A DNA stretch of 64,000 nucleotides from Nevskia ramosa DSM 11499. Its GTDB lineage: Bacteria; Pseudomonadota; Gammaproteobacteria; Nevskiales; Nevskiaceae. The stretch lies in NCBI RefSeq assembly GCF_000420645.1, contig NZ_ATVI01000008.1, positions 248,001-312,000 of the forward strand, in the 5' to 3' direction. Shown here piece by piece: positions 32,037 through 40,357 of this stretch; positions within the stretch are counted from its first letter, which is position 1; every line of letters begins with the position of its first letter. The notes below the pieces were generated by a model, which was given only the letters and a program-made list of their open reading frames with translations, was not told the DNA's origin and did not search any database. The position numbers and the translations under genes were made by a program.

Positions 32037-33701
32037 TCATTTCCTGGGCGCGTCGGGTGCCGCGCCCGCGGAGGGCTGAGGCTGCGGGTCGAGTTCCACC
32101 GGCCGGCCGCGCAGCAGCGCTTCCGGATGCTGTTCGAGGTATTCGGTCAGTGTCCGCAGCGAGGCGGCAGTGCGGTTCAGTTGTTCCAGCGTGCGCCGCG
32201 CGTCCTGCTGCAGTGGCGCTTCCGGCGAGGTCAGATTCTGGTTCAGCGACTGGATCGCGGCACCGGCATCGGCCAGCGTTTTCTTGGCCTGCGGCGCCAC
32301 TTCCTGATCGAGTGTCTTGAGCAAGGAACTGGCGTTGTTCAGCGTGCTGCGCAGATCGGCGGCCAAGGCTTCGAACGGAATCTTGTCGAACTTGGTGACG
32401 ATGCTTTCGATCTGGGTCTGGATCTCTTCGAGGCTGCCCGGCGCAGTCGGAATTTCCGGCGTGCTATCCGGAGGAATGCTGATTTTCTTGACGCTGCCGG
32501 GCTTGAAGAACAGAGCGATGTATTGTTGTCCGGTCAGCAGGTTGCCGGCGCGCAACTGGGCGTGCAGGCCCTGGTTGATGAAGCGCTGCAGCACCTTCAG
32601 AGGCGGCCGGCCTTCGCCATTGTCGAGCGCAGTCAGCGTCTTGTAGGCCGGGCCCAGTCGCTCCAGGAACAGCTCGACCATCACGTTGGTGTAGAAGCTC
32701 TGCTTGGCGCTGTCGTACTGCGGCTGCATCGATTTCACTTCGCCGATGACCACGCCGGAGAAGTCCACCGGCGTCCCCACGGACAGGCCGCGAGTCGATT
32801 GCCGCAGGACCAGCAAGGCATCCACGGACGGGCCATCGACTGCCGCCAGCGCATCGGAAATCTTCGCGAACAGTTCGAAGCTCTGATCGGCCGGCGCTGC
32901 TTCGCCCGGGTTGTTCGGGTCCGGCGCCTGGAAGGCGATGCCGCCGGCAAGCACCGTGGCCAGCGATTGGGTGTTCAGCCGCAGGCCTTCGGAAGACACC
33001 GCGAGATCGACCCCGCCGGCATTCCAGAAGCGAGCGTTGCGGGTCACGAAGCGATCGTATGGCGCTTCCACGAACACCTTGACGGTGATCTTCTTGCCAT
33101 CTTCATCGAGCGCGGAATCGACGACCTGGCCGACCGCCACCCGGCGGAAATAGACCGGCGCGCCGATGGTGATCGAGCTGGCGTCGTAGGTGGTCAGCGT
33201 GAATTGCTTGCCCTTCTGATCGTGAGTGACGGCAGGCGGCTTTTCGAGGCCTTCGAAGGCGCGCTGCTCTTCCTTGTCGCGACCGACGTCGACACCGATG
33301 TAGGCGCCGGACAGCAAGGTGGAAATGCCGGTCACACCGCCGATGCCGATGCGCGGCCGCACGACCCAGAAGCGGCTGTCCTTGACCGCGAGACGGGTGG
33401 CTTCGGGCGTGAGTTCAACGCCGATCAGCACGCCGGAGTCATCGCCGTTCAGCGAGATGCTGCGCACCTTGCCGACCACCACGTCCTTGTAGCGGACCTC
33501 GGTCTTGCCGTTTTCCAGACCTTCGGCGGTCTTGAAGCTGATGGTGATCGTGGTGCCGGTGTTCAGCCAGGTACGCACCACCAGCCCGAGGCCGACGAGT
33601 GCCGCAATCAGCGGCACCAGCCAGATCAGCGACAGGCGCTTGCGGCCGTCCCGACGAATCTCGGGCTTGGGCAGTTCATCGGGAGGCAGGGCTGCGCTCA
33701 T
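32037..33701 (-). CDS. pqiB: PqiB, MCE-domain intermembrane transport protein
   Basis: 554 residues, close to E. coli PqiB (546). One N-terminal transmembrane helix (LIWLVPLIAALVGLGLVV) is followed by three MCE domains (about residues 42-140, 155-250, 275-400) with typical GLENGKTEVRYKDVVVGKV and GAPVYFRRVAVGQV blocks, then a long alpha-helical region to about 540 that stacks into a needle in the hexamer. It forms a lipid-conducting tunnel across the periplasm. The start overlaps the second pqiA stop (ATGA). Confidence 0.92.
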   Translation of the reverse strand: MSAALPPDELPKPEIRRDGRKRLSLIWLVPLIAALVGLGLVVRTWLNTGTTITISFKTAEGLENGKTEVRYKDVVVGKVRSISLNGDDSGVLIGVELTPEATRLAVKDSRFWVVRPRIGIGGVTGISTLLSGAYIGVDVGRDKEEQRAFEGLEKPPAVTHDQKGKQFTLTTYDASSITIGAPVYFRRVAVGQVVDSALDEDGKKITVKVFVEAPYDRFVTRNARFWNAGGVDLAVSSEGLRLNTQSLATVLAGGIAFQAPDPNNPGEAAPADQSFELFAKISDALAAVDGPSVDALLVLRQSTRGLSVGTPVDFSGVVIGEVKSMQPQYDSAKQSFYTNVMVELFLERLGPAYKTLTALDNGEGRPPLKVLQRFINQGLHAQLRAGNLLTGQQYIALFFKPGSVKKISIPPDSTPEIPTAPGSLEEIQTQIESIVTKFDKIPFEALAADLRSTLNNASSLLKTLDQEVAPQAKKTLADAGAAIQSLNQNLTSPEAPLQQDARRTLEQLNRTAASLRTLTEYLEQHPEALLRGRPVELDPQPQPSAGAAPDAPRK

Positions 33702-34390
33702 GGCGATAGCGGGTCTTTGGCCGCGTCGGGATTGACGGCGGGGGCTGCGGGTAGGGGTCTGGCGCGCCGGCGTGGCGTGTCCCAGTTCAGGCGCGGATCG
33801 AAGCTCATCGTCGCCAGCATGGTCAGCACCACGACGGCGCCGAAAGCGACGATGCCCGAGCCCGGCTCGACACTCGCCAAGGTGCCGAAGTGTACCAAGG
33901 TGACCAGCAGCGCCACCGCGAAAACGTCGAGCATCGACCAGTGGCCGATGTACTCGAGGATGCGATACAGCAGCGCCCGTTCACGCGGCAATTGCCGGCC
34001 GCCGCGCTGCACTTCGAGCAGCAGCAGGGCCAGCGCGCCCATCTTCAGCAGAGGCACCACGATCGATGCGGTGAAGACGATGATGGCGAGATCGTAAGCG
34101 CCGTCTTCCCACAGCGCGACGACGCCGGACAGGATGGTGTCGGACCAGCTTTCGAACAGCTTGGTCGAGTGCAGCACCGGCAGCAGGTTGGCCGGAATGT
34201 ACAAGATCATCGCTGCGACCAGGAACGCCCAGCTGCGGGCGAGCGATTCCGGACGCCGCGCATGCACCGGCGTTCCGCAGCGTGGACAGTCGCTGCCGTG
34301 CGCCGGCCGTTCCAACACCAGCCCGCAGGCTTCGCAGCCGATCAGCCCGTGCTCGATGCCGCGCACGATTCGGCCTGTCGGTTCGCTCAT
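33698..34390 (-). CDS. pqiA: PqiA C-terminal-half-like membrane protein
   Basis: 230 residues. A cytoplasmic zinc ribbon (CEACGLVLE..., CPRCGTPVHARRP) starts the protein, then four membrane helices of the paraquat-inducible protein A fold, including ILYIPANLLPVL and EYIGHWSMLDVFAVALL. In E. coli one 417-residue PqiA carries two such units; here each unit is its own gene, with ATGA overlap between them. The Pro-rich tail overlaps pqiB. The two halves presumably assemble together in the inner membrane to load or energise PqiB. Confidence 0.9.
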   Translation of the reverse strand: MSEPTGRIVRGIEHGLIGCEACGLVLERPAHGSDCPRCGTPVHARRPESLARSWAFLVAAMILYIPANLLPVLHSTKLFESWSDTILSGVVALWEDGAYDLAIIVFTASIVVPLLKMGALALLLLEVQRGGRQLPRERALLYRILEYIGHWSMLDVFAVALLVTLVHFGTLASVEPGSGIVAFGAVVVLTMLATMSFDPRLNWDTPRRRARPLPAAPAVNPDAAKDPLSP

Positions 34391-35022
34391 GTGCCGGCCG
34401 CCTCTTCGTGCAGCGCCCACAGTTCGCGCAATTCGAAGGTACCGAGCGCGGTCAGCAGGATGGTCAGCACGCCGAACGCCCAGAGTCCCGGCTCCGGTTT
34501 CACCGACGCCAGGTGGGACATCTTGATGATCGATACCAGGGTGCCAATCAGGAACACCTGAACCATACTCCACGGCCGCAGCCGGCGCAGCCAGTGCATG
34601 GCATCGACGAACCGCGCCGCCGGCAGCTTCAGGCGGCAGGCCAGCAGCACGTAGAAATACAGCAGGATCTGCGCGAGCGGAAACAGGAATACGGTGCCGA
34701 TCAGGATCGCCGACACGGTACCGACACCGGACGTCCAGGTGGTCGCGACCAGGCTCAGCAACCAGCCGCGGGTCGTGTTGCCGCCGGATTCCATGGTCAC
34801 CAGCGGGGCTGCGTTGGCGACCACGAAGACGATCATTGCGGCGACCGTGAGCGCCAGCATGGAATCGAGATCCAGCATCGGCCGGCGGTAGAGGGTCGCG
34901 CCGCAGACGTGGCAATCCGCTGCTTCGCCACGCTCCAGCGGCAGGCGCTGGTGAACGCTGTCGCAGTGCTCGCAGATTGCGAGTTCCGGACGAATCTTCA
35001 TGGCGGGGCTGGGCATGGACAT
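34387..35022 (-). CDS. pqiA: PqiA N-terminal-half-like membrane protein
   Basis: 211 residues. The zinc ribbon is CEHCDSVHQ and CHVCGATLYRRP, followed by four helices of the PqiA fold with VVANAAPLVTME and RRLRPWSMVQVFLIGTLVSIIKM. First gene of the pqi operon. Three in-frame ATGs are possible (35022, 35016, 35001); none has a good Shine-Dalgarno, and I kept the longest. The opposite-strand slyX starts 62 bases away, so promoters for both fit in that gap. Confidence 0.88.
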   Translation of the reverse strand: MSMPSPAMKIRPELAICEHCDSVHQRLPLERGEAADCHVCGATLYRRPMLDLDSMLALTVAAMIVFVVANAAPLVTMESGGNTTRGWLLSLVATTWTSGVGTVSAILIGTVFLFPLAQILLYFYVLLACRLKLPAARFVDAMHWLRRLRPWSMVQVFLIGTLVSIIKMSHLASVKPEPGLWAFGVLTILLTALGTFELRELWALHEEAAGT

Positions 35023-35083
35023 GCGCTAAGCATAGCCCGTGCCTGCCGTTACACTGCCGGCCTTGCCACGACGTCACGCCGAC

Positions 35084-35308
35084 ATGAGCAGCTCTGAAGA
35101 CCGCCCCGAAGATCGTCTGGTCGAACTAGAAACGCGGATGACCTGGCAGGAAGACTCGCTGAACGTGCTCAGCGCCGAGATCCAGCGCCAGCAGCGCCTG
35201 ATCGAGCTGCTCGAACAGCGCTTGAAAGCGCTCGGCGATCGTCTGGCGTCCAGCGACCAGCCGGTATTCCAGGGCACGGCGCGGGACGAGATTCCGCCGC
35301 ACTGGTAG
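35084..35308 (+). CDS. slyX: SlyX family coiled-coil protein
   Basis: 74 residues, the usual SlyX size. A heptad-rich helix LVELETRMTWQEDSLNVL and QRQQRLIELLEQRLKAL covers most of it, ending in the family tail EIPPHW. E. coli SlyX is linked to lysis by phage phiX174 through neighbouring SlyD, but its own function is unknown. The start is the ATG before SSSEDRPEDRL. Confidence 0.9.
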   Translation: MSSSEDRPEDRLVELETRMTWQEDSLNVLSAEIQRQQRLIELLEQRLKALGDRLASSDQPVFQGTARDEIPPHW

Positions 35309-35327
35309 GCCGCTTTCGCTTGGACGC

Positions 35328-36167
35328 TCAGCAGGCCGGCTCTCTGGCCAGATGGGCCACCGCTGCAGTCAGCGCTTCGCCGCAGGACGCATCGATCTTC
35401 ACATCGACAAGTTCGTCGGCGCGGGTTTTTCCCAAGGTCAGCACGGCCATCGGCAAGCCGCGCTCGCGGGCGGCTACGGCGAAGCGGTAACCCGAATAGA
35501 CCATCAGCGATGAGCCGACGACCAGCAGGCCGTCTGATGCCTGCAAGGCAGCAAACGCGGCATCGACCCGTTCGCGCGGCACGCCTTCGCCGAAGAACAC
35601 GACATCCGGCTTCAGCATGCCGCCGCAGTTCGTGCAGCCGGGCACCGTGAACGCGCTGAAGTCCGCATGCTCGAGATCGGCGTCGCCATCGGGCAGCGCC
35701 ACGGCGGTGCGCGCTGCCCAGTCCGGGTTGTCGTCCTGCAAGCGCTGCTGGAAGACGCTGCGCGGCGAGCGCTGATCGCAGGTCAGACAGATCAGCGTAT
35801 CGAGCCGGCCATGCAGATCGATGACCTCGGTGCTGCCGGCGGCCTGATGCAGGCCGTCGACATTCTGGGTGATCAGCCGCGTGATGCGGCCCTGGGCTTG
35901 GAGCGCCGCCAGCGCTAGGTGCGCGCCGTTGGGCTGCGCCCCGGCGAGCAGCGGCCAGCCAATCATGCTGCGCGCCCAGTAGCGCGCCCGCTGCAGCGCA
36001 TCGTTGCGGAAGACCTGGCCGGTGATCGGTGGCCCGCGTTTCCAGGCGCCGTCGGCATCGCGATAGTCGGGAATGCCGCTGCCGGTACTGACGCCGGCGC
36101 CGGTGAGCAGCAGTACGCGCGGTGTAGCGTCGAGAAAGCCGACCAGCCGCTGCACGGCTTCAGTCAT
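35328..36167 (-). CDS. Sir2-family NAD-dependent protein deacylase
   Basis: 279 residues. NAD-binding GAGVSTGSGIPDYRD, then TQNVDGLH with the catalytic His near residue 122, and the zinc site made of CLTC and CTNC. GSSLMVYSGYRF and GKTRADELVDVKI match the sirtuin class II (SIRT4-like) branch, whose members remove lipoyl, biotinyl or other acyl groups better than acetyl. It overlaps by 8 bases the small Cys-rich gene upstream, so both are translated from one message. Confidence 0.9.
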   Translation of the reverse strand: MTEAVQRLVGFLDATPRVLLLTGAGVSTGSGIPDYRDADGAWKRGPPITGQVFRNDALQRARYWARSMIGWPLLAGAQPNGAHLALAALQAQGRITRLITQNVDGLHQAAGSTEVIDLHGRLDTLICLTCDQRSPRSVFQQRLQDDNPDWAARTAVALPDGDADLEHADFSAFTVPGCTNCGGMLKPDVVFFGEGVPRERVDAAFAALQASDGLLVVGSSLMVYSGYRFAVAARERGLPMAVLTLGKTRADELVDVKIDASCGEALTAAVAHLAREPAC

Positions 36168-36327
36168 CGATCGGAATGCCCTGCAGCCGGGCCATCTTCT
36201 GCCAGCGGCCCAGTTCGCGCAGGTAGATGCGCAGTTCGCAGTCCGCGCAGCCACCGCCGCAGCAGTCGTAATCGACCGGCGGTTGCGGCTTCGGCGGCAA
36301 GGCTTCAGGAGATGACTGCGGGTTCAA
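36160..36327 (-). CDS. Small Cys-rich oxidoreductase-like protein
   Basis: About 55 residues, easily missed because no ATG is present. The frame reads PPVDYDCCGGGCADCELRIY followed by LRELGRWQKMARLQGIPIDD, the hallmark of the short oxidoreductase-like family (eukaryotic relative OXLD1): a Pro-rich lead, CCxxGCxxC, then a Tyr/Leu/Glu helix. Its stop overlaps the sirtuin start by 8 bases. The start is uncertain: TTG codons at 36327 and 36300 are the candidates and neither has a clear ribosome site. The Cys cluster suggests metal or Fe-S binding; function unknown. Confidence 0.65.
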   Translation of the reverse strand: MNPQSSPEALPPKPQPPVDYDCCGGGCADCELRIYLRELGRWQKMARLQGIPIDD

Positions 36328-36457
36328 GCGGGCGCTCGCGGGTTTTGATGAGAGACAGGATAACGGCCGGAACCGCCGCCTGTGTCATCGCTGGCCGCGC
36401 CTGTGCGAAGCTAGCGAACAGTTGTTTCCTACTGATTCCGAATTCTGGAGAAGTGTG

Positions 36458-37489
36458 ATGGTCGACAAGAAAGCCGGTATCGCCGAGGCCCTGCTCGAAG
36501 CGCATGTGCAGCACATCGTCGAGGAGATCAGCGGCCCGGGCCTGAAGGCGCTGCTGGCCGAGGAAGTCGATGCGGCGCTGCTCGCGGCCGGCAAGCTGAC
36601 CGTCGGCAACATGGTCACCCGCAAGCAGATCAAGGACACCGCCGCGGTGTTCGCCAGCGAAGTCGAGTTCGGGCCGGGCTTGCCGGAACTGGTCGGCGAG
36701 ATTGCCCGCCGCGTCTACGCCCACGAGATCCACAGCAAGACCACGCCGGGTGATCTGCTGACCGATCAGCACTTCGAGGATTTCACCGATCAGATCCTCG
36801 AACTCGACACCCTGCGCGACAAGATCATCCGCGCCGCGGTGACCAGCCCGCTGTACGCCGATTTCGCCTCCGATCTGCTGTATAGCGGCATCACCGGCTA
36901 CCTTGCGCAGAGCAATGTTGCGAAGAACATTCCCGGCGCCAGCTCGATGCTGAAGCTTGGCCGCGCCGCGCTCAGTGTTGCCACGCCGAAGCTGGAATCC
37001 TCGCTCGAGGAAGGCCTGCGCAAGTACATCGCCAAGGCCGTGCAGGCCTCGACCACGCGCAGCGCGGAGTTCCTGATTTCCCACGCCAGCCCCAAGCTGC
37101 TGAAGGAACTGGCGCTGGATACCTGGGACAAGCTGCGCGACGAACCGGTCGGCGCCCTGCGTGACGACATCGGCGAAACCGCCGTCGAGGAGTTGTTCGT
37201 CACCGGTTTCGAAGCCTGGCGCCATCTGCGCAAGCAGGACTGGTACCGCATCGTCATCGACGCCGGCATCGATGGCTTCTTCGAGAAGTACGAGGACGCA
37301 ACGCTGGCTACGCTGCTCGCCGATCTCGGTATCGACCGTGAACGAATTCTTGACGAACTGCAGCGCTATGCGCCCTCAGTGATCAAGACGCTCAAGAAGA
37401 AGAAACTGCTGGAGCCGATCGCGCGTCGTCGCTTAGCCAGTTTTTATAGCTCGAAAGCGTTTGCCGATATCGTTGCCGGCGCGGCCTGA
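36458..37489 (+). CDS. Uncharacterised helical protein
   Basis: 343 residues, no signal peptide or clear membrane segment, no family I recognise. It is predicted almost entirely helical, with repeated amphipathic stretches such as ALLEAHVQHIVEEISGPGLK, LDTLRDKIIRAAVTSPLYADF and LISHASPKLLKELALDTWDKL. The C-terminus is basic (KTLKKKKLLEPIARRRLASF). GGAG lies 7 bases before ATG 36458, which excludes a start 12 codons earlier. Single gene, divergent from the small Cys-rich protein. Function unknown. Confidence 0.72.
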   Translation: MVDKKAGIAEALLEAHVQHIVEEISGPGLKALLAEEVDAALLAAGKLTVGNMVTRKQIKDTAAVFASEVEFGPGLPELVGEIARRVYAHEIHSKTTPGDLLTDQHFEDFTDQILELDTLRDKIIRAAVTSPLYADFASDLLYSGITGYLAQSNVAKNIPGASSMLKLGRAALSVATPKLESSLEEGLRKYIAKAVQASTTRSAEFLISHASPKLLKELALDTWDKLRDEPVGALRDDIGETAVEELFVTGFEAWRHLRKQDWYRIVIDAGIDGFFEKYEDATLATLLADLGIDRERILDELQRYAPSVIKTLKKKKLLEPIARRRLASFYSSKAFADIVAGAA

Positions 37490-37774
37490 GCTATCCCGGG
37501 GAGCGCTCCCTGGCTCCCTGAACATTGCTGCGGCAGATACGGTCACGCCTTGGGTGCGTTGCGTTCTGCCTGAGCGCTTGCCTGGGGCTCTGTTCAGAAT
37601 CGATTCAGCCATCAGTCGGCACTCTCGGCCCCGTCACCAACGGCGGGCACTGCCGGCTGCACAGCTTCTGGCCCGTGGGCACGCTAACTGATGACAGCTT
37701 GATTGATGACACGTTACCAAACGTCGAAACATCAATAGTTGTTCAAAAAACAGAAATCACAGGAGAGACACCCG

Positions 37775-38317
37775 ATGAATCAAAAGTCGTCCATTCGCCG
37801 ACTGACCGCCCTCGCTGCCCTTGCCCTGTTGCCAGGGGTGGTTTCGGCGGCTGACTACAACTACGTTGAAGGCGGCTTCATTCAGCGCGATACCTACGGC
37901 CGCAGCGATGCGGGCGTGCGCGTTGCCGGCATGCTGGGCATCCATCCCAACGTGGCTGCCTACTCCGAATTCAGCAACAACGACGAGCTCAACCAGTTCA
38001 GCGCTGGCGCAGTGTTCCACACGCCGATCAACTCGGAATTCGACCTTTTCGCCGGCGGTGGCCTCGAATACGTCGATATCGGCCAGGCCGATGACCTTGG
38101 CTACGGCCTGCGTGGCGGCCTGCGCTACACCCCGAGCAAGATCATCGAACTGACCCCGGAAGTCCGCTACTTCAACGCCGTGGGCGATGGTCGCGTGGCG
38201 CTGCGTCTCAGCGGTGCCTACTACATCGCACCGCGTTTCGCGCTGGTCGCCGCGGTTCAGGGCGGTGACGACGACCGCTTCGAGGCGGGTCTTCGGTATC
38301 GTTTCGGCGGCGTCTGA
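37775..38317 (+). CDS. Ax21-like small outer-membrane beta-barrel
   Basis: 180 residues with a signal peptide cleaved near VVSAAD. The mature start YNYVEGGFIQRDTYG and alternating strands (VRVAGMLGI, VAAYSEFSNN, GAVFHTPI, GGLEYVDIG, LRGGLRY, LRLSGAYYIA, EAGLRYRFGG) show an eight-strand barrel. It resembles the Ax21/OmpA-like barrels of xanthomonads, ending in the strand pattern with a near-terminal Phe. AGGAGAG is 8 bases upstream of the ATG; a strong terminator follows. Role unknown. Confidence 0.82.
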   Translation: MNQKSSIRRLTALAALALLPGVVSAADYNYVEGGFIQRDTYGRSDAGVRVAGMLGIHPNVAAYSEFSNNDELNQFSAGAVFHTPINSEFDLFAGGGLEYVDIGQADDLGYGLRGGLRYTPSKIIELTPEVRYFNAVGDGRVALRLSGAYYIAPRFALVAAVQGGDDDRFEAGLRYRFGGV

Positions 38318-38345
38318 TCGTCGGAAAGTTTTACCCGGAAGATGT

Positions 38346-38378
38346 AAAAAAGACGGCCGCGCAAGCGGCCTTCTTTTT
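38346..38378 (+). terminator. Intrinsic terminator of the beta-barrel gene
   Basis: GGCCGC/GCGGCC stem with GCAA tetraloop, extended by AAGA/TTCTT around a mismatch, with A run before and five T after. Symmetric runs may also stop leftward transcription. Confidence 0.88.
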
Positions 38379-38480
38379 GCCCGCTTAAGTACGCCCAAAT
38401 GGGCGCGAAATGCGGGCCGGCAATGGCATTCGGTATCCTTCCGGGATGCGGCAAGCACCGCCCGTCCGTGGAGATAACCG

Positions 38481-39485
38481 ATGACCTTCGCTCTTTCCGT
38501 GCTCGACCTCGTGCCAGTCTGCACCGGCTCGACGCCCGCCGAAGCGCTGCGCCGCACTGTCGACCTTGCCCGCCTGGCTGACCGCCTCGGTTATGCGCGC
38601 TACTGGTTTGCCGAGCACCACGCGCTGGCAAGTGTTGCCAGCAGCGCACCGGAAATCCTGATCGGCCATATCGCCTCGGCCACGAAATCGATTCGTGTCG
38701 GCTCCGGCGGCGTGATGCTGCCGAACCATGTGCCGCTGCGCGTGGCGGAAAACTTCCGCACGCTCGAAGCGCTGCATCCCGGCCGTATCGATCTCGGCAT
38801 CGGCCGGGCGCCGGGTACCAACGGCAATGCCACGCGCGCCCTGCGAGCGGCTGGCGGCGAGCATTTTTCGGAGCTGATGAACGAACTGCTGCGCTTCGGT
38901 GGCGGCGGCTACGGGCCAGGACACCCTTACGCGAAAGTCACCGCGATGCCGACCGAAGTCACGCTGCCGCCGATCTGGATCCTCGGCTCCAGCGGCGCCA
39001 GTGCTTCGTCGGCCGGTGCCGCCGGCTTTGGCTACAGCTTCGCCAGTCACTTCAGTCAGGAGCCGGCGGCACCAGCGTTCGACGCCTATCGCGCCGCATT
39101 CAAGCCTTCGGAAGCGTTTCCGAAGCCGCACGCGATTCTCGGCGTATCGGTGGTCTGCGCCGAGACCGATGCCCGTGCCGATGAACTCGCGCAGTCGATG
39201 GATCTGACCTGGCTGCGCATCGGCCGCAACCAGTACCTGCCGATCCCGTCGCCGGCCGAGGCCGCCGCTTACGAGTGGGGCGAGTTCGATCGTCTGGAAG
39301 TGCGCCAGCAGCGCGCCTTGAGCATCGTCGGCTCGCCGGGCACGGTGCGGACGAAGATCGAAGCGATGGTGCGCGATACCGGTGCCAATGAAGTGATGAT
39401 CGTCAGCAACATCCACAGCCACGCCGATCGCCTGCGGTCCTACGAGTTGCTGACCGCAGCACTCGCGCAACGCGAAGCGGCCTGA
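38481..39485 (+). CDS. Luciferase-like monooxygenase (LLM class flavin oxidoreductase)
   Basis: 334 residues of the bacterial luciferase-like TIM-barrel family. YARYWFAEHHALASVASSAPEILIGHIA and RVGSGGVMLPNHVPLRVAENFRTLEALHPGRIDLGIGRAPG are the family's flavin-binding blocks; VGSPGTVRTKIEAMV sits at the C-terminus. It resembles the YhbW/MsnO8 subgroup. It uses reduced flavin and oxygen on an unknown substrate. GGAG upstream supports the ATG. Followed 68 bases on by a DUF3014 gene. Confidence 0.9.
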   Translation: MTFALSVLDLVPVCTGSTPAEALRRTVDLARLADRLGYARYWFAEHHALASVASSAPEILIGHIASATKSIRVGSGGVMLPNHVPLRVAENFRTLEALHPGRIDLGIGRAPGTNGNATRALRAAGGEHFSELMNELLRFGGGGYGPGHPYAKVTAMPTEVTLPPIWILGSSGASASSAGAAGFGYSFASHFSQEPAAPAFDAYRAAFKPSEAFPKPHAILGVSVVCAETDARADELAQSMDLTWLRIGRNQYLPIPSPAEAAAYEWGEFDRLEVRQQRALSIVGSPGTVRTKIEAMVRDTGANEVMIVSNIHSHADRLRSYELLTAALAQREAA

Positions 39486-39507
39486 GCGGACACGTTGGCC
39501 GGGGCAA

Positions 39508-39533
39508 TCCCGTATATCTGTCCCGTATATCTG
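39508..39533. repeat. Perfect 13-base tandem duplication before the DUF3014 gene
   Basis: TCCCGTATATCTG occurs twice head to tail (39508-39520, 39521-39533). It ends 20 bases before the DUF3014 start, where a regulator or a ribosome-site modifier could act. A recent slippage duplication is the simplest explanation. Confidence 0.7.
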
Positions 39534-39553
39534 TCGAACAACCGGAGCCGACG

Positions 39554-40357
39554 ATGTCCGCAAATCGCTGGGGATTGATTCTTGTCGTTGCCCTGCTGGC
39601 CGCCGCCGGCGCCTGGTTCAAATGGTTCAAGCCGGTCACCGCCGTGCCGCCGCCGGTGCCCGTGGAAGCGATTGCCGAACCGGCGCCACCACCACCGCCC
39701 ACGGATTACCCGGTGCCGGAACCAGCACCCGCAGCGCCTGCCCTGCCGGCCATCGCCGACAGCGATACCGCGTTCCGCGACGCCCTGATCGCGGTACCGG
39801 GCGCGGCGCCGATCGAGGCCTGGCTGATTCCGGACATGCTGATCCGCCGCATCGTCGTCACCATCGACAACCTGCCGCGCGACAGAGTCGCCGTGAAGCT
39901 GCGGCCGCTGAAGCCGGTCGCCGGCGAGTTCCTGGTCGACGTCAACAAGATCGGCTACACGATCAGTGCCGACAACGCGACCCGCTACAACTCGGTGGTC
40001 AGCCTGTTCCTGGCGATCAGCGATGACGCGCTGGTGGCGCTGTATTTCCGCTGGTATCCGCTGTTCCAGCAGGCTTATCGCGACCTGGGTTATCCGCAAG
40101 GCCGGTTCAACAACCGGGTCGTCGAAGTGCTCGATCATCTGATCGCCACGCCGGACATCAGCGAGCCGGTGGCGCTGCTGAGGCCGAAGGTGCATTACGA
40201 ATTCGCCGAGCCGGCGCAGGAAGACGCTTCTGCCGGCCGCAAGCTGCTGTGGCGCATCGGCCGCGAACATCGCCTGATCACGATCGCCAAGCTGAAAAGT
40301 CTGCGGGCGAGGATCGTCGCCGGAGTTGCTGCGCCGGCTCCGGCCGCTACGCCTTGA
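39554..40357 (+). CDS. DUF3014 family membrane-anchored protein
   Basis: 267 residues. A single N-terminal anchor (WGLILVVALLAAAGAWFKWF), a Pro-rich linker (PPPVPVEAIAEPAPPPPPTD), then a globular domain with FRDALIAVPGAAPIEAWLIPDMLIRRIVVTIDNLPR and YRDLGYPQGRFNNRVVEVLDHLIATP, matching DUF3014. The domain should be periplasmic. Function unknown. Its TGA meets the TCA of the opposite gene in a TGATCA palindrome, leaving no intergenic base. Confidence 0.87.
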   Translation: MSANRWGLILVVALLAAAGAWFKWFKPVTAVPPPVPVEAIAEPAPPPPPTDYPVPEPAPAAPALPAIADSDTAFRDALIAVPGAAPIEAWLIPDMLIRRIVVTIDNLPRDRVAVKLRPLKPVAGEFLVDVNKIGYTISADNATRYNSVVSLFLAISDDALVALYFRWYPLFQQAYRDLGYPQGRFNNRVVEVLDHLIATPDISEPVALLRPKVHYEFAEPAQEDASAGRKLLWRIGREHRLITIAKLKSLRARIVAGVAAPAPAATP

